From the NCBI RefSeq assembly GCF_000982415.1, contig NZ_LANI01000023.1:39046-103045 (forward strand): a stretch of 64,000 bases of DNA, read 5' to 3'. The stretch comes from Kiloniella litopenaei (GTDB taxonomy: Bacteria; Pseudomonadota; Alphaproteobacteria; Kiloniellales; Kiloniellaceae). The position numbers and the translations under genes are program-made. Below the pieces are notes generated by a model, which was not told where the DNA came from, searched no databases, and saw only the letters and a list, made by a program, of their open reading frames with translations. Shown here in pieces: positions 43,388 through 52,389 of this stretch; the first letter of the stretch is position 1; each line of letters opens with the position of its first letter.

Positions 43388-43426
43388 AACACCGGGGCCT
43401 GACATATTATGTCCTCCCCCGGTGTT
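43388..43426. other. Nested hairpin between cobW and cobN
   Basis: AACACCGGGG (43388-43397) pairs perfectly with CCCCGGTGTT (43417-43426), and inside the loop GACAT-att-ATGTC (43401-43413) pairs again, separated by 3-base internal loops. No T-run follows on the minus strand, so it is not a simple terminator. It lies 8 bases after the cobW stop and 81 bases before the cobN ATG. It may slow or process the transcript, or be a protein or metal-responsive site. Confidence 0.55.
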
Positions 43427-43434
43427 ATATGGTT

Positions 43435-44469
43435 TTAGGCTGCAATTGCAGCACGAATGGCTGCTTCATCCATATCGTGATCACCAATAATCACAAGACG
43501 GGAACGACGCTCTATACCTTCTGACCATTCCTGATCAAAATAGTGTTGGAAACGACTACCGACACCCTGGATCACAAGGCGCATATCTTTATCAGCAACC
43601 GCAGCAAAACCTTTGACTCTAAGAATATCGTGCTCGGCCACAATCGGTAGCAATTTATCAATAAAGGCTTCCGGATTTGCGATCTCGCCCAACTCCACAG
43701 CAAAGCTTTCGAAATCATCGTGATCGTGTTCATGCCCGTCATCATGATGCGAAGGACGGGACTCCAGATCATCCTCGGCAGCAGCTTCCAGCCCAAGCAG
43801 AACTGCCGCATTAATTTCGCCATGAGAAATCTTCACGATCTTTACTTCCGGACGGATTTCCTTGCGAATTGCGGCCAGAACGGTATCCATATCCCCTTCG
43901 TTAAGTAGATCAAGCTTGTTCACAACAACCATGTCTGCACAAGCGAGCTGTTCTTCAAAAAGCTCCTCCAACGGACTTTCGTGATCAAGATTTTCATCTG
44001 CTTCACGTTGCTGTGCAATCGCTTCCGGGTTCGTCGCAAACAAACCATCGGCCACCGCTCTGCCATCAACCAGAGTAATAACACCGTCAACGGTTACGCG
44101 GGTACGGATTTCCGGCCAGTTAAAAGCTTTTACCAGTGGCTTAGGCAGGGCCAGGCCAGATGTTTCAATAATAATATGATCCGGGGGTGTTTCCCGATTT
44201 AACAGCTTTTCGATTGTCGGAATAAAATCATCGGCAACGGTACAACAAATACAGCCATTGGCGAGTTCCAGAACATCATCGTCATTGCATCCCTCGATGC
44301 CACAACCTTTGACAATGTCGCTATCAACACCGAGATCACCAAATTCATTAATAATAAGCGCAATTCTTTTACCGCCAGCCGTCTTCAAAAGATGCTGAAT
44401 TGTCGAAGTTTTTCCAGCGCCGAGAAAACCTGTAATCACAGTGGCTGGAATTTTTGCTGCTTGAGACAT
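43435..44469 (-). CDS. cobW: CobW-type GTPase/metallochaperone
   Basis: 344 residues of the COG0523/CobW family: P-loop FLGAGKTS near residues 15-22, the metal-binding CxCC motif GCICCTV (C73, C75, C76), and a His/Asp-rich stretch SHHDDGHEHDHDDF before the C-terminal domain. Family members load metals; CobW, next to cobN, is taken to supply cobalt for the chelatase. AGGA lies upstream of the ATG. It is directly downstream of cobP, and the gene order cobP-cobW-cobN is a common B12 arrangement. Confidence 0.93.
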   Translation of the reverse strand: MSQAAKIPATVITGFLGAGKTSTIQHLLKTAGGKRIALIINEFGDLGVDSDIVKGCGIEGCNDDDVLELANGCICCTVADDFIPTIEKLLNRETPPDHIIIETSGLALPKPLVKAFNWPEIRTRVTVDGVITLVDGRAVADGLFATNPEAIAQQREADENLDHESPLEELFEEQLACADMVVVNKLDLLNEGDMDTVLAAIRKEIRPEVKIVKISHGEINAAVLLGLEAAAEDDLESRPSHHDDGHEHDHDDFESFAVELGEIANPEAFIDKLLPIVAEHDILRVKGFAAVADKDMRLVIQGVGSRFQHYFDQEWSEGIERRSRLVIIGDHDMDEAAIRAAIAA

Positions 44470-44486
44470 ACGTTAAAATCCTGCTT

Positions 44487-45041
44487 TTAAAATTTAGTCA
44501 GTCCTGTTGCAGATGGTTTAACCTGCATTGGCAATCCTGACACCATAAATGTTACGGAAGGAACGACTGCTGCAAGACGTTGATGTAAACGCCCTGCATA
44601 ATCCCTGAAATCTCTGGACATCTTGTCCATGGGAACAATTCCTAAACCTACTTCGTTAGACACTAACACAACAGGACATGACAGCTCGGTCAAAGACGCG
44701 ACCAGTTGTGCACCTTCTACGTCAGGATCGCGTCCTTCCATCATCAGATTTGTCACCCAAAGGGTCAAACAATCCACAAGAATGCTTGCATCAGGTCGTT
44801 GAATTCGTTGCAGGCATTGCACTAAATCCAACGGTTCTTCAAAGGTCGTCCATCGCTCCCCACGACGTTCTTTATGTTCATCAATCCGATCAGCCATCTC
44901 ATCATCCCAAACTCTGGCTGTCGCAATATAAAAGCACTCTCCACCCTGCCGTTCGGTTAGCTGTTCGGCATAGCTGCTTTTTCCTGAGCGCGCGCCGCCC
45001 AAAATTAACGAATGAGCCAACGCAGTATTTTTTTCTGACAT
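44487..45041 (-). CDS. cobP: Adenosylcobinamide kinase/guanylyltransferase (CobP/CobU)
   Basis: Phosphorylates adenosylcobinamide and transfers GMP to it in nucleotide-loop assembly. About 184 residues: P-loop GGARSGKS near the N-terminus, IATARVWDDEMADRI, VDCLTLWVTNLM and VSNEVGLGIVPM. The ATG at 45041 with AAGAG upstream is preferred over a GTG three bases earlier. It heads the leftward cobP-cobW-cobN run. Confidence 0.94.
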   Translation of the reverse strand: MSEKNTALAHSLILGGARSGKSSYAEQLTERQGGECFYIATARVWDDEMADRIDEHKERRGERWTTFEEPLDLVQCLQRIQRPDASILVDCLTLWVTNLMMEGRDPDVEGAQLVASLTELSCPVVLVSNEVGLGIVPMDKMSRDFRDYAGRLHQRLAAVVPSVTFMVSGLPMQVKPSATGLTKF

Positions 45042-45234
45042 CACTCTGAACTCTTCATCTTAACAGATACCACACACATTTTCTTGAAACACTCTCGTAA
45101 CCTTTTCTCTTGGACATACCATTGTTGCAAGGCAAATATCAAAAAGAGCCAGCATGAATAAAATCATCGACAGTTCGTTTTATTCCATGCAAATTCAAGA
45201 ATAGACAACCAAGTGATGATTGGCCTCAAGTATA

Positions 45235-45873
45235 ATGAAAAAACCCGATTTCAACGATAATTTCTGCGATAAATTGACCGAGCTTTTGGAATGGCGACGG
45301 GATGTTCGCCAGTTTAAAACGGATCCCCTCCCCAACGGTACATTGGACGAACTACTGGATCTTGCCTGTTTGGCCCCCTCAGTGGGTAACAGCCAACCAT
45401 GGCGCTATGTATTGGTTGAAAGTGAAGCAAACAAAAAAGAGATCAAAGAAAACTTTGAGCGTACCAACGCAAAAGCACTTGAAGGCTATGACGGTGAAAA
45501 AGCGAAGTTATACGCCAAACTTAAGTTGTCAGGCATGGATCGCGCCCCGGTTCAACTAGCCGTTTTTGCACACGAAGAAACCGAACAGGGTCATGGGCTC
45601 GGCCATCAATCCATGCCCGAAATGTTACGATACTCTGCCGTATTGTCCGTTCATACACTTTGGCTTGCGGCCCGCGCAAAAGGCATCGGTCTGGGGTGGG
45701 TTTCAATCATTGATCCTGATGCCGTAAAACAAACGCTGGAAGTACCCGATGAATGGGCGCTTGTAGCCTATTGTTGTATTGGCTATCCGACCGAAGAAAA
45801 AGATACACCTGAACTGGTAACACTCGGCTGGCAAGAACGTTTGGGCGACTGCCGCAAGCTGCTGATTAAATAA
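45235..45873 (+). CDS. bluB: 5,6-dimethylbenzimidazole synthase BluB
   Basis: Breaks reduced FMN with oxygen to make DMB, the lower base of cobalamin. 212 residues of the nitroreductase fold with BluB features: EWRRDVRQFK, PSVGNSQPWRYV, GLGWVSIIDP and CCIGYPTEEKD. A TTG at 45220 is in frame, but the ATG at 45235 is more ordinary; no strong ribosome site helps. BluB needs oxygen, so the host grows aerobically at least at times. It is divergent from cobP by 193 bases and ends at a strong terminator. Confidence 0.92.
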   Translation: MKKPDFNDNFCDKLTELLEWRRDVRQFKTDPLPNGTLDELLDLACLAPSVGNSQPWRYVLVESEANKKEIKENFERTNAKALEGYDGEKAKLYAKLKLSGMDRAPVQLAVFAHEETEQGHGLGHQSMPEMLRYSAVLSVHTLWLAARAKGIGLGWVSIIDPDAVKQTLEVPDEWALVAYCCIGYPTEEKDTPELVTLGWQERLGDCRKLLIK

Positions 45874-45901
45874 AAAATGCCCGCTAAAACAGGCATTTTT
45901 T
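45872..45901. terminator. Bidirectional rho-independent terminator between bluB and pepN
   Basis: AAAAAATGCC-cgctaaaaca-GGCATTTTTT: a 10-base stem with A and T runs built in on both sides. It serves the converging bluB and pepN genes. Confidence 0.85.
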
Positions 45902-45945
45902 ACGCTTCACAACATTATCTAATCTATGAAAGAGATTTGCCTAAT

Positions 45946-48588
45946 TTACGAAAGGGATTTAGACGCAATCTCGTAAACATCATTAGAGAGATTTTCAGTA
46001 TCCAGAATGCGCTGTAATTCAGCCTTCATCATTTTTTGATGTGTTACATTCATCCGACGCCAGCTGCCCAAAGGAGCCAAAATCTTTGAAGCAACCTGCG
46101 GATTTATACCGTTCAGATGAATAATACTATCCGCCAGGAAACGGTAACCCTCACCATCTTCCGCATGGAATCGTGCCGGATTTGCACCAGAAAATGCCCC
46201 GATAAGAGCCCTGACTTTATTTGGATTTTTATAAGAAAAGGCCGAGTGAGACAGTAGTTTTTTCACTTCGTCCAAGGCGTTAGGGATTGACGATGTTGCC
46301 TGCACGGCAAACCATTTGTCCATAACCAAAGCGTTATCAGCATAGCGTTTTTCAAACGCAACAAGTGCCTTTTCTCTTTCCTCACCCGGAATGTCAGCCA
46401 GCAATGATAATGCGGCCATACGATCAGTCATATTATCTGCTGTCTCAAACTGCTCGACAACCAGCCTCAAACACTCGGGATCATTTTCAATAACTGACAA
46501 ATATCCAAGCGCAGCATTGCAAAGCGCCCGACGCCCAGCAGACGCAGAATCCGGACTATAGGCGACGGTCTCTTTACCCGCCAAATACAGTTCTTTGAAT
46601 TGTTCGAACAAGGCCTTCGCAATACCGACCTTGAAAACCGACCGCACCTTTTCAACAGCAGCAAAGTCAGCAACTTCCATTTGTTCAGTAACATAATCAA
46701 TAGATGGCAATGCGAGAATCTGCGCCAGAAACGCCGGGTCAAGCGACTTATCGGCGATATTTAATGCCAAAGCATCTGCATATTGATGATCAAATTCAAC
46801 AACATCACCGTCTTGAACCGATTTCACCATCTTAAGCATCAATCTGGAAGCATAGGTTTGCGCGGCATCCCATCGACTGAAGGCATCTTTATCATGCCCC
46901 ATCAAGAAGCGAAGATCTTCTGTAGAATATTTCGTTGACAATTTTATTGGCGCCGAAAAATTTCTATTTAAAGAAGGTACAGGGTGTTGATTCAGGTCGA
47001 CAAACTTGAATGTTTGATGTTCCCGATCAAAACGAAGTGTTCGCTGTGTTGACGCATTCTCCACATTCTCCCCCTGAAGTTTCAAGGGTAACTCTTCGCC
47101 ATTCTGTCCCAGCAGCCCGACGGTAAATGGTATCAGCAAAGGTTGCTTTAATTTCTGTCCAGGTGTTGGCGCAGTGATCTGATCCAATGTCAATGTAAGG
47201 CTTTGTTCTTTTTCATCATATGACCAATTGGCCTCGACTTCAGGGGTTCCGGCCTGACTATACCATAGACGAAAATGGTTAAGATCAGCGCCATTGGCAT
47301 CTTCCATTGCGGCAACAAAATCATCACAGGTTACAGCCTGATTATCATGGCGGTTAAAATAAAGATCCAACCCTTTTCGGAAGCCATCTCTTCCTAGCAG
47401 CTCAGCCATCATACGGATAACTTCACCACCTTTCTCGTAAACGGTAGAGGTATAGAAATTATTTATCTCGATATAGGATTCAGGTCGGATCGGATGCGAA
47501 AGCGGGCCAGCATCCTCCGGGAATTGTCGGGCACGTAATGTTCGAACATCCTGAATACGTTTAACAGGTGCAGACCGCATATCCGCGGTAAACTCCTGAT
47601 CTCGATAAACCGTTAAGCCTTCTTTCAAGCTCAACTGAAACCAGTCACGACAGGTAACCCGGTTCCCTGTCCAGTTATGAAAATACTCATGTGCGACAAT
47701 CGCTTCAATACGCTCAAATTCCATATCCGTTGCCGTGTCAGGACTGGCGAGAATACATTTGGAGTTAAAGATATTGAGGCTCTTATTCTCCATCGCCCCC
47801 ATGTTAAAATCACTCACTGCCACAATATTGAATATATCGAGGTCATATTCCAAGCCGAAGCGCTCTTCATCCCATTTCATCGAGCGAATAAGAGAATCCA
47901 TAGCATAGGCACACTTATCTTCATTCCCATGCTCAACAAAAATCTTAAGCGTAACATCCTGGCCAGAACGTGTTTTAAAACCATCTTCGTAACAGGCCAG
48001 ATCTCCGGCCACCAAAGCAAATAGATAACTCGGCTTTGGGAAAGGGTCATCCCAACGGGCCCAATGGCTTCCATCGTTCGACACACCTTGGTCAATCAGA
48101 TTACCATTCGATAGCAGGATAGGATAACTTGTTTGATCTGCGTGCACCGTAACAGTGTATGTTGCCATGACATCGGGTCGGTCTGGATAATAGGTGATCC
48201 GACGAAATCCCTCGGCTTCGCACTGCGTACAAAAATTTCCACCGGACAAATAAAGCCCTTCGAGTTTTGTATTCTTAACCGGGTCAATATAGGTGACGAC
48301 TTCCAACTCCCCCTCTGCCGGGAAATCAGGTATTATCAGAGAGAATTCCCCAAGCTGATATTCATCCGAACTCAGTTCCCTGCCATCAACGGCAACAGAG
48401 TCCAAACGTAATTCATCCCCATCGAGAACAAGGGGCTGTTTGTCATTTGAGTTTTGTCTGATTTTTAATTTTGAGTGAACTTTCGTTGCTTCGGACTTTA
48501 GGAAAAACGTCAAATCAACATGATCTACCAAGAAAGCTGGCGCGACATAATCCCTTAATTGCGTAGCTTTCACCTGTGCGTTTTTCAT
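45946..48588 (-). CDS. pepN: Aminopeptidase N
   Basis: Cytosolic zinc peptidase, 880 residues. The GAMEN exopeptidase motif is at 264-268; the zinc site HEYFH at 300-304 is joined by E323 in LSLKEG. The M1 layout (beta domain, catalytic domain, Ig-like and helical C-terminal domain) fits the length of E. coli PepN (870). Single gene; it converges with bluB. No odd feature. Confidence 0.95.
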   Translation of the reverse strand: MKNAQVKATQLRDYVAPAFLVDHVDLTFFLKSEATKVHSKLKIRQNSNDKQPLVLDGDELRLDSVAVDGRELSSDEYQLGEFSLIIPDFPAEGELEVVTYIDPVKNTKLEGLYLSGGNFCTQCEAEGFRRITYYPDRPDVMATYTVTVHADQTSYPILLSNGNLIDQGVSNDGSHWARWDDPFPKPSYLFALVAGDLACYEDGFKTRSGQDVTLKIFVEHGNEDKCAYAMDSLIRSMKWDEERFGLEYDLDIFNIVAVSDFNMGAMENKSLNIFNSKCILASPDTATDMEFERIEAIVAHEYFHNWTGNRVTCRDWFQLSLKEGLTVYRDQEFTADMRSAPVKRIQDVRTLRARQFPEDAGPLSHPIRPESYIEINNFYTSTVYEKGGEVIRMMAELLGRDGFRKGLDLYFNRHDNQAVTCDDFVAAMEDANGADLNHFRLWYSQAGTPEVEANWSYDEKEQSLTLTLDQITAPTPGQKLKQPLLIPFTVGLLGQNGEELPLKLQGENVENASTQRTLRFDREHQTFKFVDLNQHPVPSLNRNFSAPIKLSTKYSTEDLRFLMGHDKDAFSRWDAAQTYASRLMLKMVKSVQDGDVVEFDHQYADALALNIADKSLDPAFLAQILALPSIDYVTEQMEVADFAAVEKVRSVFKVGIAKALFEQFKELYLAGKETVAYSPDSASAGRRALCNAALGYLSVIENDPECLRLVVEQFETADNMTDRMAALSLLADIPGEEREKALVAFEKRYADNALVMDKWFAVQATSSIPNALDEVKKLLSHSAFSYKNPNKVRALIGAFSGANPARFHAEDGEGYRFLADSIIHLNGINPQVASKILAPLGSWRRMNVTHQKMMKAELQRILDTENLSNDVYEIASKSLS

Positions 48589-48874
48589 AATTCCTCACCA
48601 CAAAACAACTATTATTTATAGAACATTCCTCTTGTCCCTAACATGATTAGGCACAAGAGGAAACAGCAACGTTAAAAAGGCTGTTCCAAATTGTTAAATA
48701 GCATATCTGGTAATTGGAATCATTTAATAATGAGCCTGAGCTCATCATGGATCTTCAGAAAAATATAGATGTTTGATTACCCATGAGATTGAGACGGCGA
48801 TTAATCCTGGGCTATTTTCTCTCGCGATGAATGATGCTTATATGTCAAACACAAACGGGGATAATATAAACGGC
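48589..48874. other. Intergenic gap before bfd with no recognised feature
   Basis: 286 bases between the pepN start and the bfd stop. It must hold the pepN promoter, but no clear -10/-35 pair, repeat or structure stands out to the eye. Frames here are short and lack ribosome sites. Confidence 0.4.
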
Positions 48875-49081
48875 CTATTCAGCTGCGAGATGTTTCATCT
48901 TTGCAAACTGTGCACTAAGGGATTTTTCTTCATCAAGCATGTCTTTGATATCGCATCCACACTTGCCGCACTGTGGAGCACAGTCCATCGCTTTATATAC
49001 GCCCGCAACAGACGACGCGCCCATACCGACCACGTTTTTTACATCTTTTTCTGTAAATCCATTACATATGCAAACGTACAT
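48875..49081 (-). CDS. bfd: Bacterioferritin-associated ferredoxin (BFD-like [2Fe-2S])
   Basis: 68 residues. Cysteines in MYVCICNG and CAPQCGKC match the four cluster ligands of Bfd, which helps release iron from bacterioferritin or acts in iron-sulphur traffic. GAGAG lies before the ATG at 49081. Two A/T-rich boxes resembling Fur/Irr sites lie just upstream (49097-49114 and 49131-49149), which fits iron control. The bacterioferritin gene is not near. Confidence 0.88.
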   Translation of the reverse strand: MYVCICNGFTEKDVKNVVGMGASSVAGVYKAMDCAPQCGKCGCDIKDMLDEEKSLSAQFAKMKHLAAE

Positions 49082-49096
49082 TTTTTCTCTCGCCGT

Positions 49097-49114
49097 TGAG
49101 AATGATTTTCATCC
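49097..49114. promoter_or_regulatory. Putative Fur/Irr-type iron box 1 upstream of bfd
   Basis: TGAGAATGATTTTCATCC, near the Fur consensus GATAATGATNATCATTATC in its central part (GAGAAT-g-ATTTTC). It lies 16 to 33 bases before the bfd start, where it would overlap the promoter. Confidence 0.5.
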
Positions 49115-49130
49115 ACGACTCATACATAGT

Positions 49131-49149
49131 GTAAATGAGAATTGATTGC
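49131..49149. promoter_or_regulatory. Putative iron box 2 upstream of bfd
   Basis: GTAAATGAGAATTGATTGC is a weaker match of the same type, 50 bases upstream of bfd. Paired iron boxes are common in front of bfd genes. Confidence 0.35.
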
Positions 49150-49274
49150 AAATAGATTAATATCGTAATTTACATAAATTTCCCCTGACACCCTCTGGTA
49201 AAGAAAATTAAAAATAGGGTGTAAATACAAAGATTATCATTTATGAGAGCAATATAGCTTATTAGGAGAATACC

Positions 49275-49832
49275 TTGTCATTTCTTTTATCCCGAAAATC
49301 CATCGTCACCCAATGGATGGTTGACCCAGCCCCAAGCAAAGAAGACATCAACTATATGCTACGTGCCGCTGTCACTGCGCCTGATCATGGATGGTTACGA
49401 CCATGGCGCTTTATCGTTATTGAAGGAGATGCAAGAAATAAACTGTCAGATCTTTTTGTAGAATCCCTCAAAAAAAGAAATCCCGAAGCAACAGCAGAAC
49501 AGCTGGAAAAAGAAGGAAGCCGCCCCAAACTGGCGCCTCTGGTTATTGTTGTCTGCTCTGTTATGACTGACGAGAAACCCGGTGTTCCCAAAAATGAACG
49601 CGTTCTCTCGGCCGGGGCAGCGGCTCAAAATATCATGCTCGCCGCACACGAACGAAATTACGGTGCTATCTGGCTAACTGGAAATGCTGCTTATGACCCC
49701 AATGTCAAATCTGGCTTAGGCCTTGAAGAGAACATGGATATTATCGGGTTTCTCTATGTAGGCAGTGTTGAAAGGGACGTAAAAGAACGCAAGCGGCCAG
49801 ATCCTGAAGACTTCACTATCTACTGGAAATAA
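49275..49832 (+). CDS. Nitroreductase-family flavoprotein (YdjA-like)
   Basis: 185 residues of the FMN nitroreductase fold: PDHGWLRPWRFIVIEGDA, AAGAAAQNIMLAAHERNYGAIWLTG and a C-terminal IIGFLYVGSVE. It resembles E. coli YdjA. Reductive flavin chemistry on a nitro compound or quinone is the family's usual job. Start is TTG with AGGAG seven bases upstream, which decides it. Divergent from bfd by 193 bases, so the iron boxes may act on both. Confidence 0.82.
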   Translation: MSFLLSRKSIVTQWMVDPAPSKEDINYMLRAAVTAPDHGWLRPWRFIVIEGDARNKLSDLFVESLKKRNPEATAEQLEKEGSRPKLAPLVIVVCSVMTDEKPGVPKNERVLSAGAAAQNIMLAAHERNYGAIWLTGNAAYDPNVKSGLGLEENMDIIGFLYVGSVERDVKERKRPDPEDFTIYWK

Positions 49833-49866
49833 ACAGTTTTAATGTTTTAACCAATCAGACATCCAA

Positions 49867-49900
49867 CAAAAAGCCCTCTCGAGTTAACAAGAGAGGGCTT
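49867..49900 (-). terminator. Terminator for the small membrane-protein gene
   Basis: On the minus strand AAGCCCTCTC-ttgttaactc-GAGAGGGCTT forms a 10-base stem followed by T residues. It also halts the converging nitroreductase transcript. Confidence 0.8.
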
Positions 49901-49959
49901 ACACAAAAAGAAAAAAAACGAAGGCAATACCAACATTTTTTCTGCTTTTACTCTTTGAA

Positions 49960-50376
49960 TTATAAACTTTTAATAAAGACCAGAAGACCAGCCCCACCAG
50001 CCAAAATTATGGTAAGGAGAAGAAGTAAGACCCATAAACTTGGACCACTTTTCTTAGCGTTCTTTGGTTCTGTTTTTTGGCGGGGACGTTTTTTTAGTGG
50101 CTGACGCTCTGACCGATTGACTTTTGTAGCAGGTTGTCGCGCTTTGGCTGCCCGATTATCTCTATCGGCAACAGTGGTTTCATAAATCACCCGCTCACGA
50201 CTAGAGTTACTATTTTCATCATAGGTTTCCTGAACTACCCTCACAGCTGAAAAGCGCTTGGAATCATACAGCCTTTTCGCTGTGGATAGAGCCATATCCT
50301 TGTCATCCAGGACACACTCTAAAACCCAACGATTATTCTGATATGTATCGACTTCGAAAGAAACAGCCTGAGACAT
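49960..50376 (-). CDS. Hypothetical tail-anchored protein, 138 residues
   Basis: Not recognised. The first ~75 residues are polar (SFEVDTYQNNRWVLECVLDD), a basic, Pro/Lys-rich linker follows to ~110, and a single strongly hydrophobic helix SLWVLLLLLTIILAGGAGLLVFI lies near the end. This suggests a C-terminal membrane anchor with the head in the cytosol. It follows the PAS-domain protein by 14 bases on the same strand, a likely pair. Head region may bind another protein; nothing more can be said. Confidence 0.65.
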   Translation of the reverse strand: MSQAVSFEVDTYQNNRWVLECVLDDKDMALSTAKRLYDSKRFSAVRVVQETYDENSNSSRERVIYETTVADRDNRAAKARQPATKVNRSERQPLKKRPRQKTEPKNAKKSGPSLWVLLLLLTIILAGGAGLLVFIKSL

Positions 50377-50390
50377 CGTGGCGTTAATCC

Positions 50391-50843
50391 TTATTTATTC
50401 GTCACTTTTCGGCAATTTGCACCGCCAAAGAGTGCATCGACAAATTCATCGTCGGAGGATAAGGGCATTAACGTGCTTCGATACAAAAGCTTATCTCCGC
50501 CATCCAGGCACTCGCCACCAATACTGACAGGAACCCCAAGCTCCAGGACTCTCGGCATGAAGCGGGTTGCCTGCTTGATTAAGCTTTCTTCGGCGCAAGA
50601 ACTAACTTCCTTCCCGACCAAGGGCGAACGATCTGTAGGCCAAATTAAAGAGCCCACATGATGAAAGGTTGCGTTTTCACCCTCATCACCCAGCAAAATC
50701 AAAAAGCACCAATCCCAGTCGTCACCCAACTCAGATGCTTTAATATCATCCAAAGCCGGCATCTTCCGACCGTTTTTCTTCTTTTCCCAATAATCAAGCA
50801 GACGGAAAACGAGGCGCCGTTCGATACCTTTATATTCTGCCAT
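50391..50843 (-). CDS. PAS_5-like domain protein
   Basis: 150 residues. RLVFRLLDYWEKKKNGRKMPALDDI followed by FLILLGDEGENATFHHVGSLIW is the style of the PAS_5 (PF07310) family of alphaproteobacterial proteins, often linked with polar localisation or regulatory circuits. It has no output domain. It pairs with the tail-anchored protein after it, so it may read out through that partner. Assignment is from pattern alone. Confidence 0.6.
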   Translation of the reverse strand: MAEYKGIERRLVFRLLDYWEKKKNGRKMPALDDIKASELGDDWDWCFLILLGDEGENATFHHVGSLIWPTDRSPLVGKEVSSCAEESLIKQATRFMPRVLELGVPVSIGGECLDGGDKLLYRSTLMPLSSDDEFVDALFGGANCRKVTNK

Positions 50844-51049
50844 TAAGACAACCTTTTGATTTCATGACAATTTCGCACCCTTTCTGTGTAACATCGAAAT
50901 GGTAAACAAATGGTCAAACATTCACTTTGAGGCCTGTTTGACTTAAGTTTGCCCCAGCGAAAGTCCGACTGAATGAATTGATATTGCCTAGATATCCGCA
51001 ATCACTTACAACAGACACAAATTATATTTGACTTAATTCAGCTGGTACT

Positions 51050-52336
51050 ATGACAGAAAATCCAACGATCAGTATTATTGGCCTTGGTTATGTTGGCCTG
51101 CCCCTCGCAATTCATCTGGCCAAACATTATAAAGTTACTGGCTTTGATATAAACCAAAACCGTATAGACGAACTCGCCCAAGGTTTTGACCGAACTGGCG
51201 AAATAGAAACATCCGACTTACGAAACTCAACACTTCGCCTGACAAGTGACACCGCTGAACTCGGTGGTCATAATGTCCACATCGTCACTGTTCCAACGCC
51301 TGTTGATAACAATAATGAGCCTGATCTTACCCCGGTCAGAAAAGCATCCGAAACCGTAAGTACTTTCTTAAAAAAGGGGGATATTGTTGTTTATGAAAGT
51401 ACCGTATATCCCGGCGTGACCGAAGATATTTGCGGCCCGATACTCGCACAAGGTGCAGGCCTGAAATGTGGGCAAGATTTCTTTCTTGGTTACTCTCCCG
51501 AACGCATAAATCCTGGTGATAAAGAACATACCGTTGATAACATCACAAAAATTGTTGCAGGCCAGACACCCGAAGTCGCCCAGATACTTAAAAACATATA
51601 TGGTACAATGAATGGCGATAAAATATTTTTAGCAAAAAATATTAAAACAGCCGAGGCAGCGAAAGTAATTGAGAACGCGCAAAGAGACATTAACATTGCG
51701 TTCGTCAATGAAATCGCCGTTATTTTCCAAAAGTTAGGCATCTCGGTTTATGATGTTTTAGAAGCGGCTGGAACAAAATGGAATTTTCTAAACTTTCAAC
51801 CCGGCCTTGTCGGGGGACATTGTATTGGTGTTGATCCTTACTACCTTGCACATTGTGCGACAGCATCAGGGCACGACCCCAAAGTCATTTTATCAGGGCG
51901 TTCAACAAATGAAGCGATGAGTAAAGCTGTGAGTAATGCCATTCACAACACAATACTCGCCAGAAATCCAAACAATCACGCCCCTCGCACCCTTGTTCTC
52001 GGACTAACATTTAAAGAAGATGTACCGGACCTGAGAAATACCAAAATCACCGATATTATCGATGATTTGAAAGAATTAGGTCACCATATTGATGTACACG
52101 ATTCAATGGCAGACCCTTTGGAAGCAAAAGAATTTTTCGACATTGACCTTCTACCATCTCTTGAAACCGATAAACCTTATGACTGCGTGATTGGCGCTGT
52201 TCCCCATAGTGGTTATAAAGAGCTAACAAACACCAACATTCAGCAAATAATCAAACCAGATGGTTTAATTGCCGACATGAAGGGAATGTGGCGTGATCGC
52301 AGCTTCGATAATGGTTACGGATACTGGTGCCTATAG
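51050..52336 (+). CDS. Nucleotide-sugar dehydrogenase (TviB/WbpA-like)
   Basis: 428 residues of the UDP-glucose/GDP-mannose dehydrogenase family: IIGLGYVGLPLAIHLA (NAD site), SPERINPGDKEHT, KVIENAQRDINIAFVNE and the catalytic cysteine in GGHCIGVDPYYL. The variant resembles the UDP-N-acetyl-hexosamine 6-dehydrogenases (TviB, WbpA/WbpO) that make uronic sugars for capsule or O-antigen. It reads toward the cell-shape operon on the other strand and stands alone; other polysaccharide genes are not adjacent. Confidence 0.88.
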   Translation: MTENPTISIIGLGYVGLPLAIHLAKHYKVTGFDINQNRIDELAQGFDRTGEIETSDLRNSTLRLTSDTAELGGHNVHIVTVPTPVDNNNEPDLTPVRKASETVSTFLKKGDIVVYESTVYPGVTEDICGPILAQGAGLKCGQDFFLGYSPERINPGDKEHTVDNITKIVAGQTPEVAQILKNIYGTMNGDKIFLAKNIKTAEAAKVIENAQRDINIAFVNEIAVIFQKLGISVYDVLEAAGTKWNFLNFQPGLVGGHCIGVDPYYLAHCATASGHDPKVILSGRSTNEAMSKAVSNAIHNTILARNPNNHAPRTLVLGLTFKEDVPDLRNTKITDIIDDLKELGHHIDVHDSMADPLEAKEFFDIDLLPSLETDKPYDCVIGAVPHSGYKELTNTNIQQIIKPDGLIADMKGMWRDRSFDNGYGYWCL

Positions 52337-52389
52337 AAAAGATAAATTAGGCACCAGTCCCAAAGAGGGCTAGATCTAGAGGCATTGAG

